49,942 nucleotides of DNA from Acidobacteriota bacterium. Lineage in GTDB: Bacteria > Acidobacteriota > Terriglobia > Acidiferrales > UBA7541. The notes under the pieces were generated by a model. The model did not search any database, was not told the DNA's origin, and worked only from the letters and a program-made list of their open reading frames with translations. How positions within the stretch are numbered: position 1 is the stretch's first letter; each line of letters starts with the position of its first letter. The stretch is taken from the NCBI GenBank assembly GCA_016201215.1, contig JACQDH010000211.1, forward strand, positions 1-49,942, written 5' to 3'. A program made the position numbers and the translations under genes. Shown here one piece after another: positions 1-8,881 of the stretch.

Positions 1-71
1 AGTTGGGCGGCTTGCATCCGGCGCGCTTCCAGGGCGGCGAAGTCGCGCCGAGGCCGCAGCAGGGTGGACAT
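1..71 (-). CDS. N-terminus of possible IS630-type/winged-HTH protein (cut by window edge)
   Basis: Only the first 23 codons are visible, starting from an ATG at 71 and running off the left edge. The peptide begins MSTLLRPRRDF and continues with a basic, Ala/Arg-rich helix (LEARRMQAAQ). That resembles the opening of the winged helix-turn-helix domain of IS630-type transposases and related orphan HTH proteins, where a similar R-D-F-x-A-L-E-x-R-R-x-x-A-A stretch precedes the first helix. No transposase catalytic residues or terminal repeats can be seen, so the assignment rests on resemblance of about twenty residues. It could equally be a stand-alone regulator. Confidence 0.35.
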   Translation of the reverse strand, partial: MSTLLRPRRDFAALEARRMQAAQ

Positions 72-144
72 GCACTCAACATACCACACCCGCCCGAAGA
101 GTGTTACTCTATTTTGCGAGAGTCTTTAAAAGCAGGTAGGCGCC

Positions 145-306
145 ATGCTGGTTTGCACGCGCACGCTGCCCGAAGGCACCAGGATGGAAATCCAGAACGA
201 CCGCAGCCGCCAGCGCGCTGCCTGCCGTGTCACCCGCGCGCCGCGCGGACCTTCTTGGGACTTAGCGGAAGGGAAGGGAGACAAGATCCACGTTGCCGCC
301 CGATAG
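145..306 (+). pseudogene. Possible truncated PilZ-domain remnant
   Basis: A 53-codon frame opens with an ATG preceded by a plausible ribosome site (AGGTAGG, about 4 bases away). The stretch LPEGTRMEIQNDRS followed by AACRVTRAPRG looks like the middle strands of an acidobacterial PilZ domain (GTR-x-E-I-Q-N, then C-R-V-x-R). The N-terminal RxxxR part and the C-terminal strands of the family are absent. The frame runs into the 3' end of the convergent dehydratase gene. I read it as a relic, perhaps truncated when the HTH/IS-like gene to its left arrived. A small intact gene is possible but less likely. Confidence 0.35.
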
Positions 307-1257
307 GATGATGCCGATTCTCTTGCCCTCGGCGGCCCTCTCCGGGCCCGCGAGCTTCCGCCCCAGCGCCGGCGCGACAGCGACGGCTGAGGAAGGCTCG
401 ATCACGAGTTTCATGCGCTCCCAGACCAGCCGCATCGCCGCGACGATCTCTTCCTCGGTGAGGACCACGATGCGGTCCACGCGTTCGCGGAGGATTGCGA
501 AGGTGCGCTCGCCAAGCTGTGCACGCAGGCCGTCTGCGATTGTGTCGGGGTGGTTCGCCGGCACCAGTCGCCCTGCCGCGAGCGAGCGGTAGGCGTCGTC
601 GGCATTCTTCGGCTCGCAGCCGACTACGTGAATCCCCGGTTCCAGACCTTGCGCGGCAATCGCCGTGCCGCTAAGCAACCCACCGCCACTCACCGGCGCG
701 AGAAGGAAGTCGAGGCCGGGCACCTCCTCGAGAAACTCCACCGCGGCCGTGGCCTGTCCGGCGATGATGCGGTCATCGTCGTACGGGTGGATGATCACAG
801 CGCCTGTGCGGCGCATGATTTCCACGGCAGTGGCCTCGCGCGCGGAAAGGGTGGGTTCGCAATAGCTGATTTCGCCGCCGTAGGCTTCGACCGCCCGACG
901 CTTCGCCAGCGAGCTATTGGACGGCATCACGATCCACGCGCGGACGCCGCGCCACCGCGCTGCCAGCGCCACGGCCGCTGCGTGGTTTCCGGAAGAGTGG
1001 GTCACCACGCCCCGTGAGACTTCCTCCTCGCCGAGCGAGAAGATCGTGTTGGTGGCTCCGCGAATCTTGAACGAGCCCGTCTTTTGCAGGTTCTCGCACT
1101 TGAAATAGAGCTGCGCGCTGGCGACGGCGTCGAGCGATTGGGAGGTCATCACCGGCGTGCGATGGATGTGCGGCGCAATCCGGGCGTGGGCCTCGCGGAT
1201 GGCCTCCAGGCTGGGGCCGGCGAGGCTTGCTCGATCGGCGTTTGGGACGACGCTCAT
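262..1257 (-). CDS. PLP-dependent threonine/serine dehydratase (biosynthetic ACT domain absent)
   Basis: 331 aa fold-type II PLP enzyme of the threonine ammonia-lyase/serine racemase group, expected to deaminate L-threonine to 2-oxobutanoate or act on serine in the cytoplasm. The PLP lysine is K64 in GSFKIRGA. The substrate loop SSGNH lies at 88-92 and the phosphate-binding glycine loop SGGGLLSG at 190-197. The length matches the short catabolic form; there is no C-terminal ACT regulatory domain, so isoleucine feedback is not expected. The gene is monocistronic and divergent from the MFS gene, with about 87 bases between the two starts. The ribosome site is weak. Serine racemase or threo-3-hydroxyaspartate dehydratase activity cannot be excluded from sequence. 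Confidence 0.85.
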   Translation of the reverse strand: MSVVPNADRASLAGPSLEAIREAHARIAPHIHRTPVMTSQSLDAVASAQLYFKCENLQKTGSFKIRGATNTIFSLGEEEVSRGVVTHSSGNHAAAVALAARWRGVRAWIVMPSNSSLAKRRAVEAYGGEISYCEPTLSAREATAVEIMRRTGAVIIHPYDDDRIIAGQATAAVEFLEEVPGLDFLLAPVSGGGLLSGTAIAAQGLEPGIHVVGCEPKNADDAYRSLAAGRLVPANHPDTIADGLRAQLGERTFAILRERVDRIVVLTEEEIVAAMRLVWERMKLVIEPSSAVAVAPALGRKLAGPERAAEGKRIGIILSGGNVDLVSLPFR

Positions 1258-1344
1258 GGCTGCTGCAATCTCCGCTTACGATTCGCGGTCCCTGTGTTCC
1301 TCTCCTTCGGAATGGCCGACGATTATGGCATAGTCTGTGTCGTC

Positions 1345-2589
1345 ATGCCCGCTGCGGGTTTCGCCGACCAGACGCGCATTTGCGTTGCCGGCTTCCTGCG
1401 TTCGCTCAGTGTGGGAATGACCGGCGTGCTCCTGGCCATCTATCTCAGTTCGGCCGGCTGGAGCGTCCAACGCACCGGGCTGCTGGTGACCGTGGGGCTT
1501 GCCGGAGCCGCCCTGGCCACGCTGCTGACGAGCTTGCTGGCCGACCGCGCTGGCCGCCGCCGCACCCTGGTTACGCTGGCGCTGCTCACCGCGCTGGGCG
1601 CGGCGGCCTTGGCCGCCACGCGCTGGCCCACGCTGCTGCTTGTCGTGGCCTTCCTGGGAATGGTCAACGGCCTGGGGCGCGACCGCGGCCCAGCTTATGC
1701 GCTCGAGCAGGCCCTGCTGCCCGAAACCACCACGCCCGAGCGCCGCACTTTTGCCTTGGCTTGGTACGGCCTGACGCTCGACGCCGGCCTGGCCCTCGGC
1801 AGTCTCCTGGCGGGGGCGCCCTTTCTGCTGCGCACGCGATGGGGATGGAGTTCTGATTCCGCGTACCAGGCTGCCTGGCTGTTCTCCGCTGCTCTGTCGC
1901 TGGGGTCCGCGGTGCTTTCTGCTTCGCTCTCCTCGCGCGTGGAGGTTGCCAACCGCGGGGCCCGGGGCGGCGTGAGACTCGGCCGGCTGTCTCTGGAGAT
2001 TGCCCCGGAATCCAAGCGCCGCATCGCCAAGCTCGCCGCGCTGACGGGGATGGATAGCCTGGGCGGCGGTTTCCTGACCAGCGCGCTGGTTTCTTACTGG
2101 TTCTTCCGCCGCTTCGGCATCGGCGAGGAATGGCTCGGCCTGCTGTTCTTCGGCGCGCGGGTGGCCAATGCCGCCTCGCACCTGGTGGCGGCGTGGCTGG
2201 CGCGGCGGATCGGCTTGTTGAATACCATGGTCTTCACGCACATCCCCTCGAGCCTGTTCCTCATCGCCGTGGCCTTCGCACCGAGTGCTGCCTGGGCCAC
2301 CGCGCTGTTTTTGGCGCGCGAGGCGCTGGTGGAGATGGACGTGCCGACCCGGCAGTCCTACATCCTCGCTGTGGTGCGACCCGAGGAGCGCGCTTTCGCC
2401 AGCGGCATGACCACACTGACCCGCAACGTGGCCTACGCCGTGGCTCCGGCCGGCGCGGGCCTGGCCATGAGCGGGTTGGCGCTGGCCAGCCCGCTGTTTC
2501 TGGGAGCGGGCACAAAGATCGTTTACGACCTGCTGCTCTATTTCTCCTTCCGGCGCATCCGGCCCCCTGAGGAAATGACACACGGCTGA
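1345..2589 (+). CDS. MFS family transporter
   Basis: 414 aa hydrophobic protein with about 12 predicted membrane segments in two halves. A motif A-like loop (LADRAGRRR) lies between TM2 and TM3, as in major facilitator permeases. The C-terminal half contains a helix with MDVPTRQSYI, a pattern seen in multidrug-type MFS members. Substrate is unknown; efflux is the default guess. I chose ATG 1345 because a plausible promoter (TTCGGA at 1306-1311, N17, CATAGT at 1329-1334) would overlap the alternative ATG at 1312. That choice leaves an almost leaderless transcript. No functional partner is evident: the dehydratase diverges from it and the downstream PilZ gene has its own promoter. Confidence 0.8.
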   Translation: MPAAGFADQTRICVAGFLRSLSVGMTGVLLAIYLSSAGWSVQRTGLLVTVGLAGAALATLLTSLLADRAGRRRTLVTLALLTALGAAALAATRWPTLLLVVAFLGMVNGLGRDRGPAYALEQALLPETTTPERRTFALAWYGLTLDAGLALGSLLAGAPFLLRTRWGWSSDSAYQAAWLFSAALSLGSAVLSASLSSRVEVANRGARGGVRLGRLSLEIAPESKRRIAKLAALTGMDSLGGGFLTSALVSYWFFRRFGIGEEWLGLLFFGARVANAASHLVAAWLARRIGLLNTMVFTHIPSSLFLIAVAFAPSAAWATALFLAREALVEMDVPTRQSYILAVVRPEERAFASGMTTLTRNVAYAVAPAGAGLAMSGLALASPLFLGAGTKIVYDLLLYFSFRRIRPPEEMTHG

Positions 2590-2598
2590 ACAAAAAAC

Positions 2599-2626
2599 TT
2601 GCACTCGCCGCCGGCACTTATAGAAT
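2599..2626 (+). promoter_or_regulatory. Sigma-70-type promoter for the PilZ gene
   Basis: TTGCAC (2599-2604), a 16-base spacer and TAGAAT (2621-2626), in the gap after the MFS stop codon and about 60 bases before the PilZ start. The -10 form TAGAAT recurs at other promoters in this window. Confidence 0.55.
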
Positions 2627-2686
2627 CAATTAACCCTTCCAGATTGGAAACTGCGCAGACCCCTTCCTCGGCGCGGAGAGGAATTC

Positions 2687-3031
2687 ATGGATATGAGTAA
2701 CCGGCGTCTCGCCACGCGCGTCAATCTTCGCATCCCGGTTAGCTTTCGTTGCTTGTCCACCCCCGCGCTCCCGAGGCAAGTCGGCGAGTCGGTGAATCTT
2801 TCCGAACGGGGTGTTTACTTCGAGACCGAAGTCGCCCCCGCCGTGGGCACACCGGTCGAATTGATCCTGAGGATGCCGCGTGAACTGACTGGGCGCGAGG
2901 CCACCGAGCTCTGCTGCGTGGCGCGCGTCATTCACGTGCGCCCGGACCCCTTGTCAAATGGCAAGGTGGGCGTTGGGGTGTACATCGAGCGGTACGAATC
3001 GATGGTGCCCGTCGAGAAGCGGGCGAGCTAA
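2687..3031 (+). CDS. PilZ-domain protein (putative c-di-GMP receptor)
   Basis: 114 aa, essentially a single PilZ domain. The c-di-GMP signature is present: RxxxR at R7-R11 (RRLATR), followed by NLSERG at 37-42, which fits the [D/N]xSxxG element. Single-domain PilZ proteins act as cytoplasmic adaptors that pass the c-di-GMP level to motility, polysaccharide or secretion machinery. The start is supported by AGAGGA a few bases upstream of ATG; a second in-frame ATG lies two codons later. The gene is monocistronic with its own promoter and converges on the beta-propeller gene. Its target cannot be inferred from the neighbours. Confidence 0.88.
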   Translation: MDMSNRRLATRVNLRIPVSFRCLSTPALPRQVGESVNLSERGVYFETEVAPAVGTPVELILRMPRELTGREATELCCVARVIHVRPDPLSNGKVGVGVYIERYESMVPVEKRAS

Positions 3032-3082
3032 GCGGGGGATCGCGACGCCTTCCATCGGGCGCCGGGCAGGTTTTCCTGGTGC

Positions 3083-5401
3083 TCAGGGCTTCTTCGCAGG
3101 AACACTGAAGGTGACTTTGGCGGTCGCGCTGTTCTCGAACTGGTCATGCACGCGCACGGCCAGGGTGTGCTCGCCCGGCGCGAGACCCCGAAGCGTCAGG
3201 TCGTAGCTTTCCCGCGGCGCGTCGGTGAGCCGGCCCACCGGGAAGGCGGTGGTCCATTCGCCGGCGTCCAAGCTGTACTCCGCGCGGGCGATGGCGCTGT
3301 AGGAGTCGCGTGCATCGAAGCGAGCGCGCACGTCGGGGCTGGCGGGCTCGGCGCGCAGGTTTTCGACCACCGGCGGCGTGTTGTCAACTTCAAAGCGGTC
3401 GCTTTCGCGTTCGGCCGTCAGGGTGTCCTCGGGTGGGTTGGAGGGCGCGTCCGAGGCCACAATCTTCAGGTAGTAGGCGCCGTCGGGCATCGTGCTGGTG
3501 TCCCAGGAGTAGAATTTCTGCTCCACTCTGTCCTTGAGCAGCTTCCAGTTTTTCTCGCCCTCGCCGCGGTAGTAGACCGTATAGAGCAGTTCGTCGTCGT
3601 TCTCATCCCGCGCGCTCCACACTACGGCCTGAAAACCCTTCTGGGCGAAGCCCTGCGGGGGCGGGTCAAACCGTTGCGGCGGCTGCTGCGGCGGCGTGGG
3701 GACGGTAAACCCGCCCGCCTGCGGCGGTGGAGGCGGCAGACGCAATTGCACAGGCTGCGAGGGCCCCGCGCCCTGCGGTGCAGCCTGGAAACCCTGCACG
3801 CGCACGGCGGGGTGCTGCAGCACGATGGCGTCAATGGTGGGTAGGCCGTTCTTCGGCAGATACGACAGGCTCACCCAGGAAATGTTGGGCGTCGGGGCGT
3901 CCCCGCTGCGGAGTACGGCTTTCCACTGTGCGAACCGTGCCGGCGGGCAATTCACCTTCTCGCCCTTTCCGCGGGTATAGGGTCCCGCCCACGGGCTCCA
4001 ATTCTTTTCGGGGTTGGAGGTATTGCCTGAGCGAACATAGAGCGCAATGCGGGCGTCGCCCGAGCCTGGCTTGGGCTCGGCCGACGAGCCGCCGTTTTCG
4101 CCCCACCACTCCAGCCGGCCCCACTGGGAGAAAAGCCGGGCGTCGAAGGTCTGCGATTCAAAGCTACCCTCCGGCTCGTTGTCTGGCCCGAGCGTGAAGA
4201 CCTTGCCCGGATTCGCCGTGCACAGATAAACCTTGCCTCCGGGCCCTTGCGCCAGGCCGGTCACCTGCGAGGAGGCCGTTTTTGCCAGGTTGGAGAAAAC
4301 GTTGTTGCCCTCGAGCTGGATCAGCGTGCCGCGATTGCCGGTGCCCAGCAGCAGTTTTCCGGCCGGCGAAAGCCCCAGCGCATAGACCAGTTCGTCGCGC
4401 GAACTCCACAACTCCTGCGGTGCGCCGTCGGGCGCCAGGCGATAGACGGCGCTGGAGATCATCGGCGGGAAGGGAATGAAGGTGGTGGTTGGCTGGGCCG
4501 GGAGGGCAGCGATGGCAACCCCCACTTGACCGCCGACCATGCCGCCTGCGGCCTGCGGAGGGATACTTGGGGCCTGCGGCGGCGCTGGTGCAGGGCGCTG
4601 CTTTTCTCCCACTGCGGCCGCATAGGTGTTTCCCGAGCGGTCCACCAGCAGCGCGGTGATTTCCTGCTTCGAGGTTTCGTAGAGCACAAAGGCGCGGCGA
4701 GCTTCGGGTTTTTCCGGTGTGCCCGCAGCGGCTTTGGAGATGCGCAGGATCAGCCCGTTAGGCTCGGTTCCGGCGAGCAAGTCGCCCTTCTGGTCAAAGG
4801 CCAGCGCGCGGACGTGCGTTTCTTCGCTGGCGTAGAAGACCTGGCCCTTGCCGTCTGGGGTCACCGCGAAGACCTGGCCCTTGTCGCCGGTGGCCACATA
4901 AAGGGTGCCCTCGGCGTCCACCACCAGGTCCCAGATGTATTTCGTTTTCGGCTCAAAGAAGACTTTCTTCTCGCCGCCGGGCGTGACGCGGTACACCTTG
5001 CCGTCCGGCGAAGTGCCCACGTAGAGGTTGTCGTGCGCGTCGATGGCCAGGGCCTGTGCGACCATCTCCGCCGACTCGAATACGGGGGTGGCAACGCCCT
5101 TGGTGTCCAAGCGCATTACTTTGGCGCTGGAGCCGCCCGCAGCGTAGAGGTTGCCCTTGGAGTCTGCGCGCAGCGCCCAGAGATAGGCCGTGTTGGCGTC
5201 GGCGAAAGCAGCAAAGCGCGGGGCCAGCACCAGCTTGCCGTCGCTGCGCAGCGCCACACCCTTGGCCGTGCCCTTCTCGAACTCGTCGTAATTGGTTTGG
5301 CGCCAGCGGCGGGTGTGTTCGGCGCGCACCACCGGCGGCAGCGCCTCGGTGAGCAGCAGCGACAACGCGACGGCAAGGATGTTCCGTCCGAAAGAAAGCA
5401 T
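3083..5401 (-). CDS. Secreted beta-propeller protein with C-terminal Ig/FN3-like domain
   Basis: 772 aa. The start at 5401 is supported by GAGAGGGTGG just upstream and gives a clear signal peptide (hydrophobic run from about residue 8 to 20, ending near VVRA). Residues about 40-440 contain repeated short units of the type DxxGNLYxA/DGKVYRV/GTLYVATGDKGQVF, typical of NHL/SMP-30-like propeller blades. A region near 450-540 resembles a carbohydrate- or ligand-binding beta-sandwich. A Pro/Gln-rich linker lies near 550-585, and the last ~170 residues look like fibronectin-III or Ig-like strands (DNTPPVVENL). The location is periplasmic or extracellular. It lies 32 bases downstream of the S55 peptidase-domain gene on the same strand, so the two are probably one operon. 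Enzymatic activity is not evident; a scaffold or sensor role is possible. Confidence 0.75.
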   Translation of the reverse strand: MLSFGRNILAVALSLLLTEALPPVVRAEHTRRWRQTNYDEFEKGTAKGVALRSDGKLVLAPRFAAFADANTAYLWALRADSKGNLYAAGGSSAKVMRLDTKGVATPVFESAEMVAQALAIDAHDNLYVGTSPDGKVYRVTPGGEKKVFFEPKTKYIWDLVVDAEGTLYVATGDKGQVFAVTPDGKGQVFYASEETHVRALAFDQKGDLLAGTEPNGLILRISKAAAGTPEKPEARRAFVLYETSKQEITALLVDRSGNTYAAAVGEKQRPAPAPPQAPSIPPQAAGGMVGGQVGVAIAALPAQPTTTFIPFPPMISSAVYRLAPDGAPQELWSSRDELVYALGLSPAGKLLLGTGNRGTLIQLEGNNVFSNLAKTASSQVTGLAQGPGGKVYLCTANPGKVFTLGPDNEPEGSFESQTFDARLFSQWGRLEWWGENGGSSAEPKPGSGDARIALYVRSGNTSNPEKNWSPWAGPYTRGKGEKVNCPPARFAQWKAVLRSGDAPTPNISWVSLSYLPKNGLPTIDAIVLQHPAVRVQGFQAAPQGAGPSQPVQLRLPPPPPQAGGFTVPTPPQQPPQRFDPPPQGFAQKGFQAVVWSARDENDDELLYTVYYRGEGEKNWKLLKDRVEQKFYSWDTSTMPDGAYYLKIVASDAPSNPPEDTLTAERESDRFEVDNTPPVVENLRAEPASPDVRARFDARDSYSAIARAEYSLDAGEWTTAFPVGRLTDAPRESYDLTLRGLAPGEHTLAVRVHDQFENSATAKVTFSVPAKKP

Positions 5402-5433
5402 GGTTTCCACCCTCTCTGTTCCTGAGCCGGAGG

Positions 5434-7314
5434 CTACTTCACGGTGATGGTGACCGAAGCGAATCCCGAGATCACTTCGTTCCTGGGCACAGACCATTCT
5501 CCGGCAGTTGATTCCCGCAGCAGGAACGTGCCGCCCGAGCTGCGCCGCTGGTCGAGCACGTTGATCTCCGAAAGCGGCGCATTGGGCAGCTCCTTGTCCT
5601 CGACGAGCAGGGTCGGCGTGGGCTGGAGCAGCGTCACGTAGAGCCGGTTGTTCCGCCGCTCGCGGTTGAGCAGGGTGATGAGCTGCTCGAGCCCGGCGAG
5701 CCGGCCCTGCGGCGCGAACGTAAACAGGCGCGACATCCGGTTCAGCGTCTCCGAGTCGCTCACCAGGATGCGTAGCGTCGCGCCGCGCGCCGCCTGCGGC
5801 GGAATGGTGATGGGCACTTCCTGGATGACCGGCGCGCCGCGGTAGGGCCGCAGCAGCACCTTGACGTTGACCGCCTCACCCGGATGCGCCTCGCTCTTTT
5901 CGCTCCACGCGCTTTCGATGCTGGCCACGCGCCGCTCGGGGATGCTTTCCACGCGCAGGGCGATGCGCTCGATCCGCGCGGCTTCGTACGGGTTGGAGAA
6001 GATCCGCGTGAAGACGTTTTGCACCGTTCCGGCCACGAAGATTCCGTCGGGCATGAACAGGTCGGTAGGCGCGAACATGTTCTCGAGGATCACTCGCGAG
6101 TGGCCGGCGATGTCGATTCCGCCGGTCAGGCGGAAGGTCGTCCCCTCGCCGTAGGCCGTGTTGGAGACCAGCCCGTTAAACGCGCTAATGGACACCAGCA
6201 GCGGCGTGAGCTTGGCGTTCTCCATCAACTCGAAATGGAACTTCTTCTCCACCGCGGGCGTGGCGATGCTCAGCTCGACCGGAATCATCCGCGGCGCCGC
6301 TCCCAGCCGCCCCAGCACGGTGGTCAGGCGGTCCTGGGTGATCGTGCCGATCAACCCGCCGGAGTTGACGATCTTCGTGGAGGCCAGCTCCGAGGAGAGC
6401 GTGGTCACCACGCGCCCGCGCGACATCGGCATTTGCAGCGACCCGAAGCCCAGGAAGGGATGCCCGCAGGCGAACACCCGGTCGGAGGTCACCAGCGTGA
6501 CCGTGCAGGCCGCCTGAATGGAGAGGTCGCCCCGCACCAGCACCATACCCACCATGTCGCCCGGCTCCAGGTGGGCGTCATCGGGCTGCGGTGCGGAGGT
6601 GCCGCCTTGGGTGGCCACCAACCCGTAGCCTGCCAGTTGCTCGGCGAAGCGCCCGAGCGCCGCCGCATGGAAGCCGGAGAAAACCAGTGGCGTCTCAATC
6701 GGTGCCAGGTACGCGCTTCTGCCCCCACCGACCCGCTGCGCAATCTCCGCCGGCAGCGGGTACTGAGCCGGTGCGGCGCTGCTCGCGAGTTGCGTCTCCG
6801 GGCCCAGGCTGGATGTCTCGGCCATCTCTGCTGCGGTGCCGCTGTGTGCCGTTGGCGTCTCGGCAGCCGCTTGCACCTCGAGCATGTTCTCGATGGGCGT
6901 GACGCCTGCCAGCGGCTCCTTGGTGAAAATGCCGAACTTGAGCGAAAGCGCGCCCGCTAGCTTGCCCTCGAGGTACACCGGGCTGCCGCTCATGCCCGCC
7001 ACGACGCCCGTGTGCTCCACCTTGGGTCCCTTGAGCTGGACCAGGATGATGGATTGCTTCGGGCCCATCAGATTGGGCAACACGCCGATGACTTCGAGGT
7101 CGAATTTCTCGATCCGATCGCCGGCGAAAATTGTATAGGCGACGCCCTGCATTCCCGGCTTCACCTGATCGAGGGGCAGGATCTCGAGCTTATCGGCAGC
7201 GGCGAGAGAGGCGGCGGTGAAAACCAGCAGGAACGCGGCAAACAGGATTCCCCTGCAGCCCGAAGAGAGACACAGGCGCGGCAGAGCAGATGATTTCCGT
7301 GGGGCCGAAGGCAT
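5434..7314 (-). CDS. SpoIVB-type peptidase S55 domain protein, secreted
   Basis: 626 aa. ATG 7314 was chosen because it gives a good signal peptide (hydrophobic stretch about 22-38, ending SLAAA); a longer open frame upstream looks non-coding. Right after it comes the S55 family opening (VKPGMQGVAYTIFAGDRIEKF) and the serine motif GMSGSP at 107-112, preceded by a candidate His at 101. SpoIVB of Bacillus is a PDZ-bearing serine peptidase; acidobacterial relatives are longer secreted proteins of unknown substrate. The rest of the chain is beta-rich with no recognised domain. It is followed after 32 bases by the propeller gene, so a periplasmic partnership is likely. Whether the protease is active cannot be judged from the motif alone. 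Confidence 0.72.
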   Translation of the reverse strand: MPSAPRKSSALPRLCLSSGCRGILFAAFLLVFTAASLAAADKLEILPLDQVKPGMQGVAYTIFAGDRIEKFDLEVIGVLPNLMGPKQSIILVQLKGPKVEHTGVVAGMSGSPVYLEGKLAGALSLKFGIFTKEPLAGVTPIENMLEVQAAAETPTAHSGTAAEMAETSSLGPETQLASSAAPAQYPLPAEIAQRVGGGRSAYLAPIETPLVFSGFHAAALGRFAEQLAGYGLVATQGGTSAPQPDDAHLEPGDMVGMVLVRGDLSIQAACTVTLVTSDRVFACGHPFLGFGSLQMPMSRGRVVTTLSSELASTKIVNSGGLIGTITQDRLTTVLGRLGAAPRMIPVELSIATPAVEKKFHFELMENAKLTPLLVSISAFNGLVSNTAYGEGTTFRLTGGIDIAGHSRVILENMFAPTDLFMPDGIFVAGTVQNVFTRIFSNPYEAARIERIALRVESIPERRVASIESAWSEKSEAHPGEAVNVKVLLRPYRGAPVIQEVPITIPPQAARGATLRILVSDSETLNRMSRLFTFAPQGRLAGLEQLITLLNRERRNNRLYVTLLQPTPTLLVEDKELPNAPLSEINVLDQRRSSGGTFLLRESTAGEWSVPRNEVISGFASVTITVK

Positions 7315-7466
7315 CAACAAGCCATGATACCTGTGGGGACGACGGGAATCAATTGCCCTGCGCGTGAAATGTGCCCCACGCGGAGATGGAATCGCCGCAA
7401 TTATTCGGTGGCTTGCGCTGCGCGAGCCGGAGCGGCCTGCTTCCCCGCAAAAGTTTGCTGCAGCGC

Positions 7467-8686
7467 CTACACGCACAGGACCACCATCACCGGTTCGAGC
7501 GGGTGGCGGTAGCGAAGCTGGTAGTAAACCACGTAGTACACGAGGGGACAAACCGCCAACAGAAGGGCGTAAGGCACAGCCTCCTGCTTACGGTTGCGGA
7601 GCGCCAGGACGAGGCCCAGAAGAGCTAAGGCGCTTTGCATGGCAAACCCGAACCAGATGCCGGCCCCAGCCCATTCCGCGCGCCGGCCGGTGCCCCGGAT
7701 CTGCCAATTACTCGACCACCAGTAGGAGATGCGCAGGAGCGTCAGCCGGGCGAACGCGCCGGGACGCTGCGCGATGAACTGCAGCGCCTCGCGCTTCTTC
7801 TCGTCCATGTACGCGACTTCGCCCATCTGCCGGTACTGCTGCAACTCCGCGGAGTTGTAGGCGGGATGCAGTGGGCTCACCGGCGACCCGAAGGCCTGTG
7901 GATTGTTTCCGAGACGCAGCTCGAGGCCGAAATTGGAACGCAAGGGGATGAAGCGATGAAAGGTCGCGTAATTCCTGACCAGCCAGGGACTGACGCAGGC
8001 AAGAAATGCAAGCGCCGCAGTGGCCAGGCCACGGCCCGGCCGGGCGGCGGGCCCGCGCAGGCGGTGCCACAGCCAACCCCAGAGAAACGGCAGCACGCTG
8101 AGGGCGACAGGACTAGCCAGAGAGGTCAAGCCACAGACCAGGCCGAAGGCGAACCAGTTCCAGTGTCGCGCGGGGAACTCCAGGTGCAGGGTCAGCAGAA
8201 CCATCAAGCTCAAGAGCAAAGCGACGAGTGGCGCCAGCTCCACCCGGCGAACGGAGAAAATCACCGCCGTGGGAAGCAATGCCCAGGTCCACCCCGCCAG
8301 ATTGGCCGCTGTCCGCCCAAAGGTTTTTCCCCGATGTAGAAAACTGTCAGGCAGGTCAGCGCGGAGAAGAAGCTATTGAGCGCCAGGATGACAAAGGCGG
8401 AAGTGTCCGTGTAGATCCCGAACAGCCGGAAGACGCCGGCAAGCAGGAAAAGAAAGAGCGGGGCCTGGAATGCAGTCGGGCCGGTGAACCCGTGAAGCGG
8501 CGAACTGAAACCCTGGCCGGAGGCAATCGAGCGGGCGAGCCGGCCGGTTTCGTGGGCGAACAAGAAATAGTCCTGGGCGGGGTCCATGTGATCGGTGCCC
8601 AGTGCGACGATCAGGGGCAGCCGGAGTAGCAGCGCCGCCGCAACCATCAGAGCTGGCGGCTTGATCAAGCGACGCGCGAAGTCCAT
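7467..8686 (-). pseudogene. GT39-type membrane glycosyltransferase, interrupted by a 1-base frameshift
   Basis: Reading from ATG 8686, the first part encodes a TM helix, the GT-C-like lumenal stretch DQ/DYFLFAHETGRLARSI and further helices. The frame then breaks at an A5 run (T5 on the plus strand, 8324-8328). Adding one A there restores a continuous frame into the second part (ALLPTAVIF onward), which holds five or more TM segments and the C-terminal YRHPLEP motif typical of bacterial GT39 proteins. The repaired protein would be about 406 aa. The gene has its own promoter, so the lesion may be recent, or a homopolymer sequencing error. If real, the product is truncated to about 130 residues. 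The undecaprenyl-phosphate-sugar donor role is inferred from the family. Confidence 0.75.
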
Positions 8687-8723
8687 GCGGCTCACTCGGC
8701 TCCGGCAGTCCGAAGCGAACGGT

Positions 8724-8752
8724 ACTCTACGATTCGCTTCGCGCACGCGCAA
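8724..8752 (-). promoter_or_regulatory. Promoter of the GT39 gene
   Basis: Minus strand TTGCGC (8752-8747), a 17-base spacer and TAGAGT (8729-8724), 38 bases before ATG 8686. The -10 and the bases around it are nearly identical to the promoter at 11485-11513, including the shared TAGAGTACCGT. Confidence 0.6.
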
Positions 8753-8881
8753 GCGGTGTTTGGCCGGGAGCGCGAGCAGGGCCGAGGCCGCCGGCCTGCA
8801 AAGCACTACGCCGGCCCGCATACTGGCGAGCCGGCGTCATCTGTCCTGGACGGATTTTTCTCTGCGTGCGGTCGTCCTCGC

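Noticed and set aside
1276-2604. 442-codon frame antisense to the MFS gene
   Set aside because: Gln/Gly/Arg-rich antisense translation with no motif; the MFS frame explains the region.
8320-8332. Programmed -1 frameshifting in the GT39 gene
   Set aside because: The A5 context does not form a proper X-XXY-YYZ heptamer, no downstream structure is obvious, and GT39 enzymes are not known to use recoding. A simple indel is more likely.
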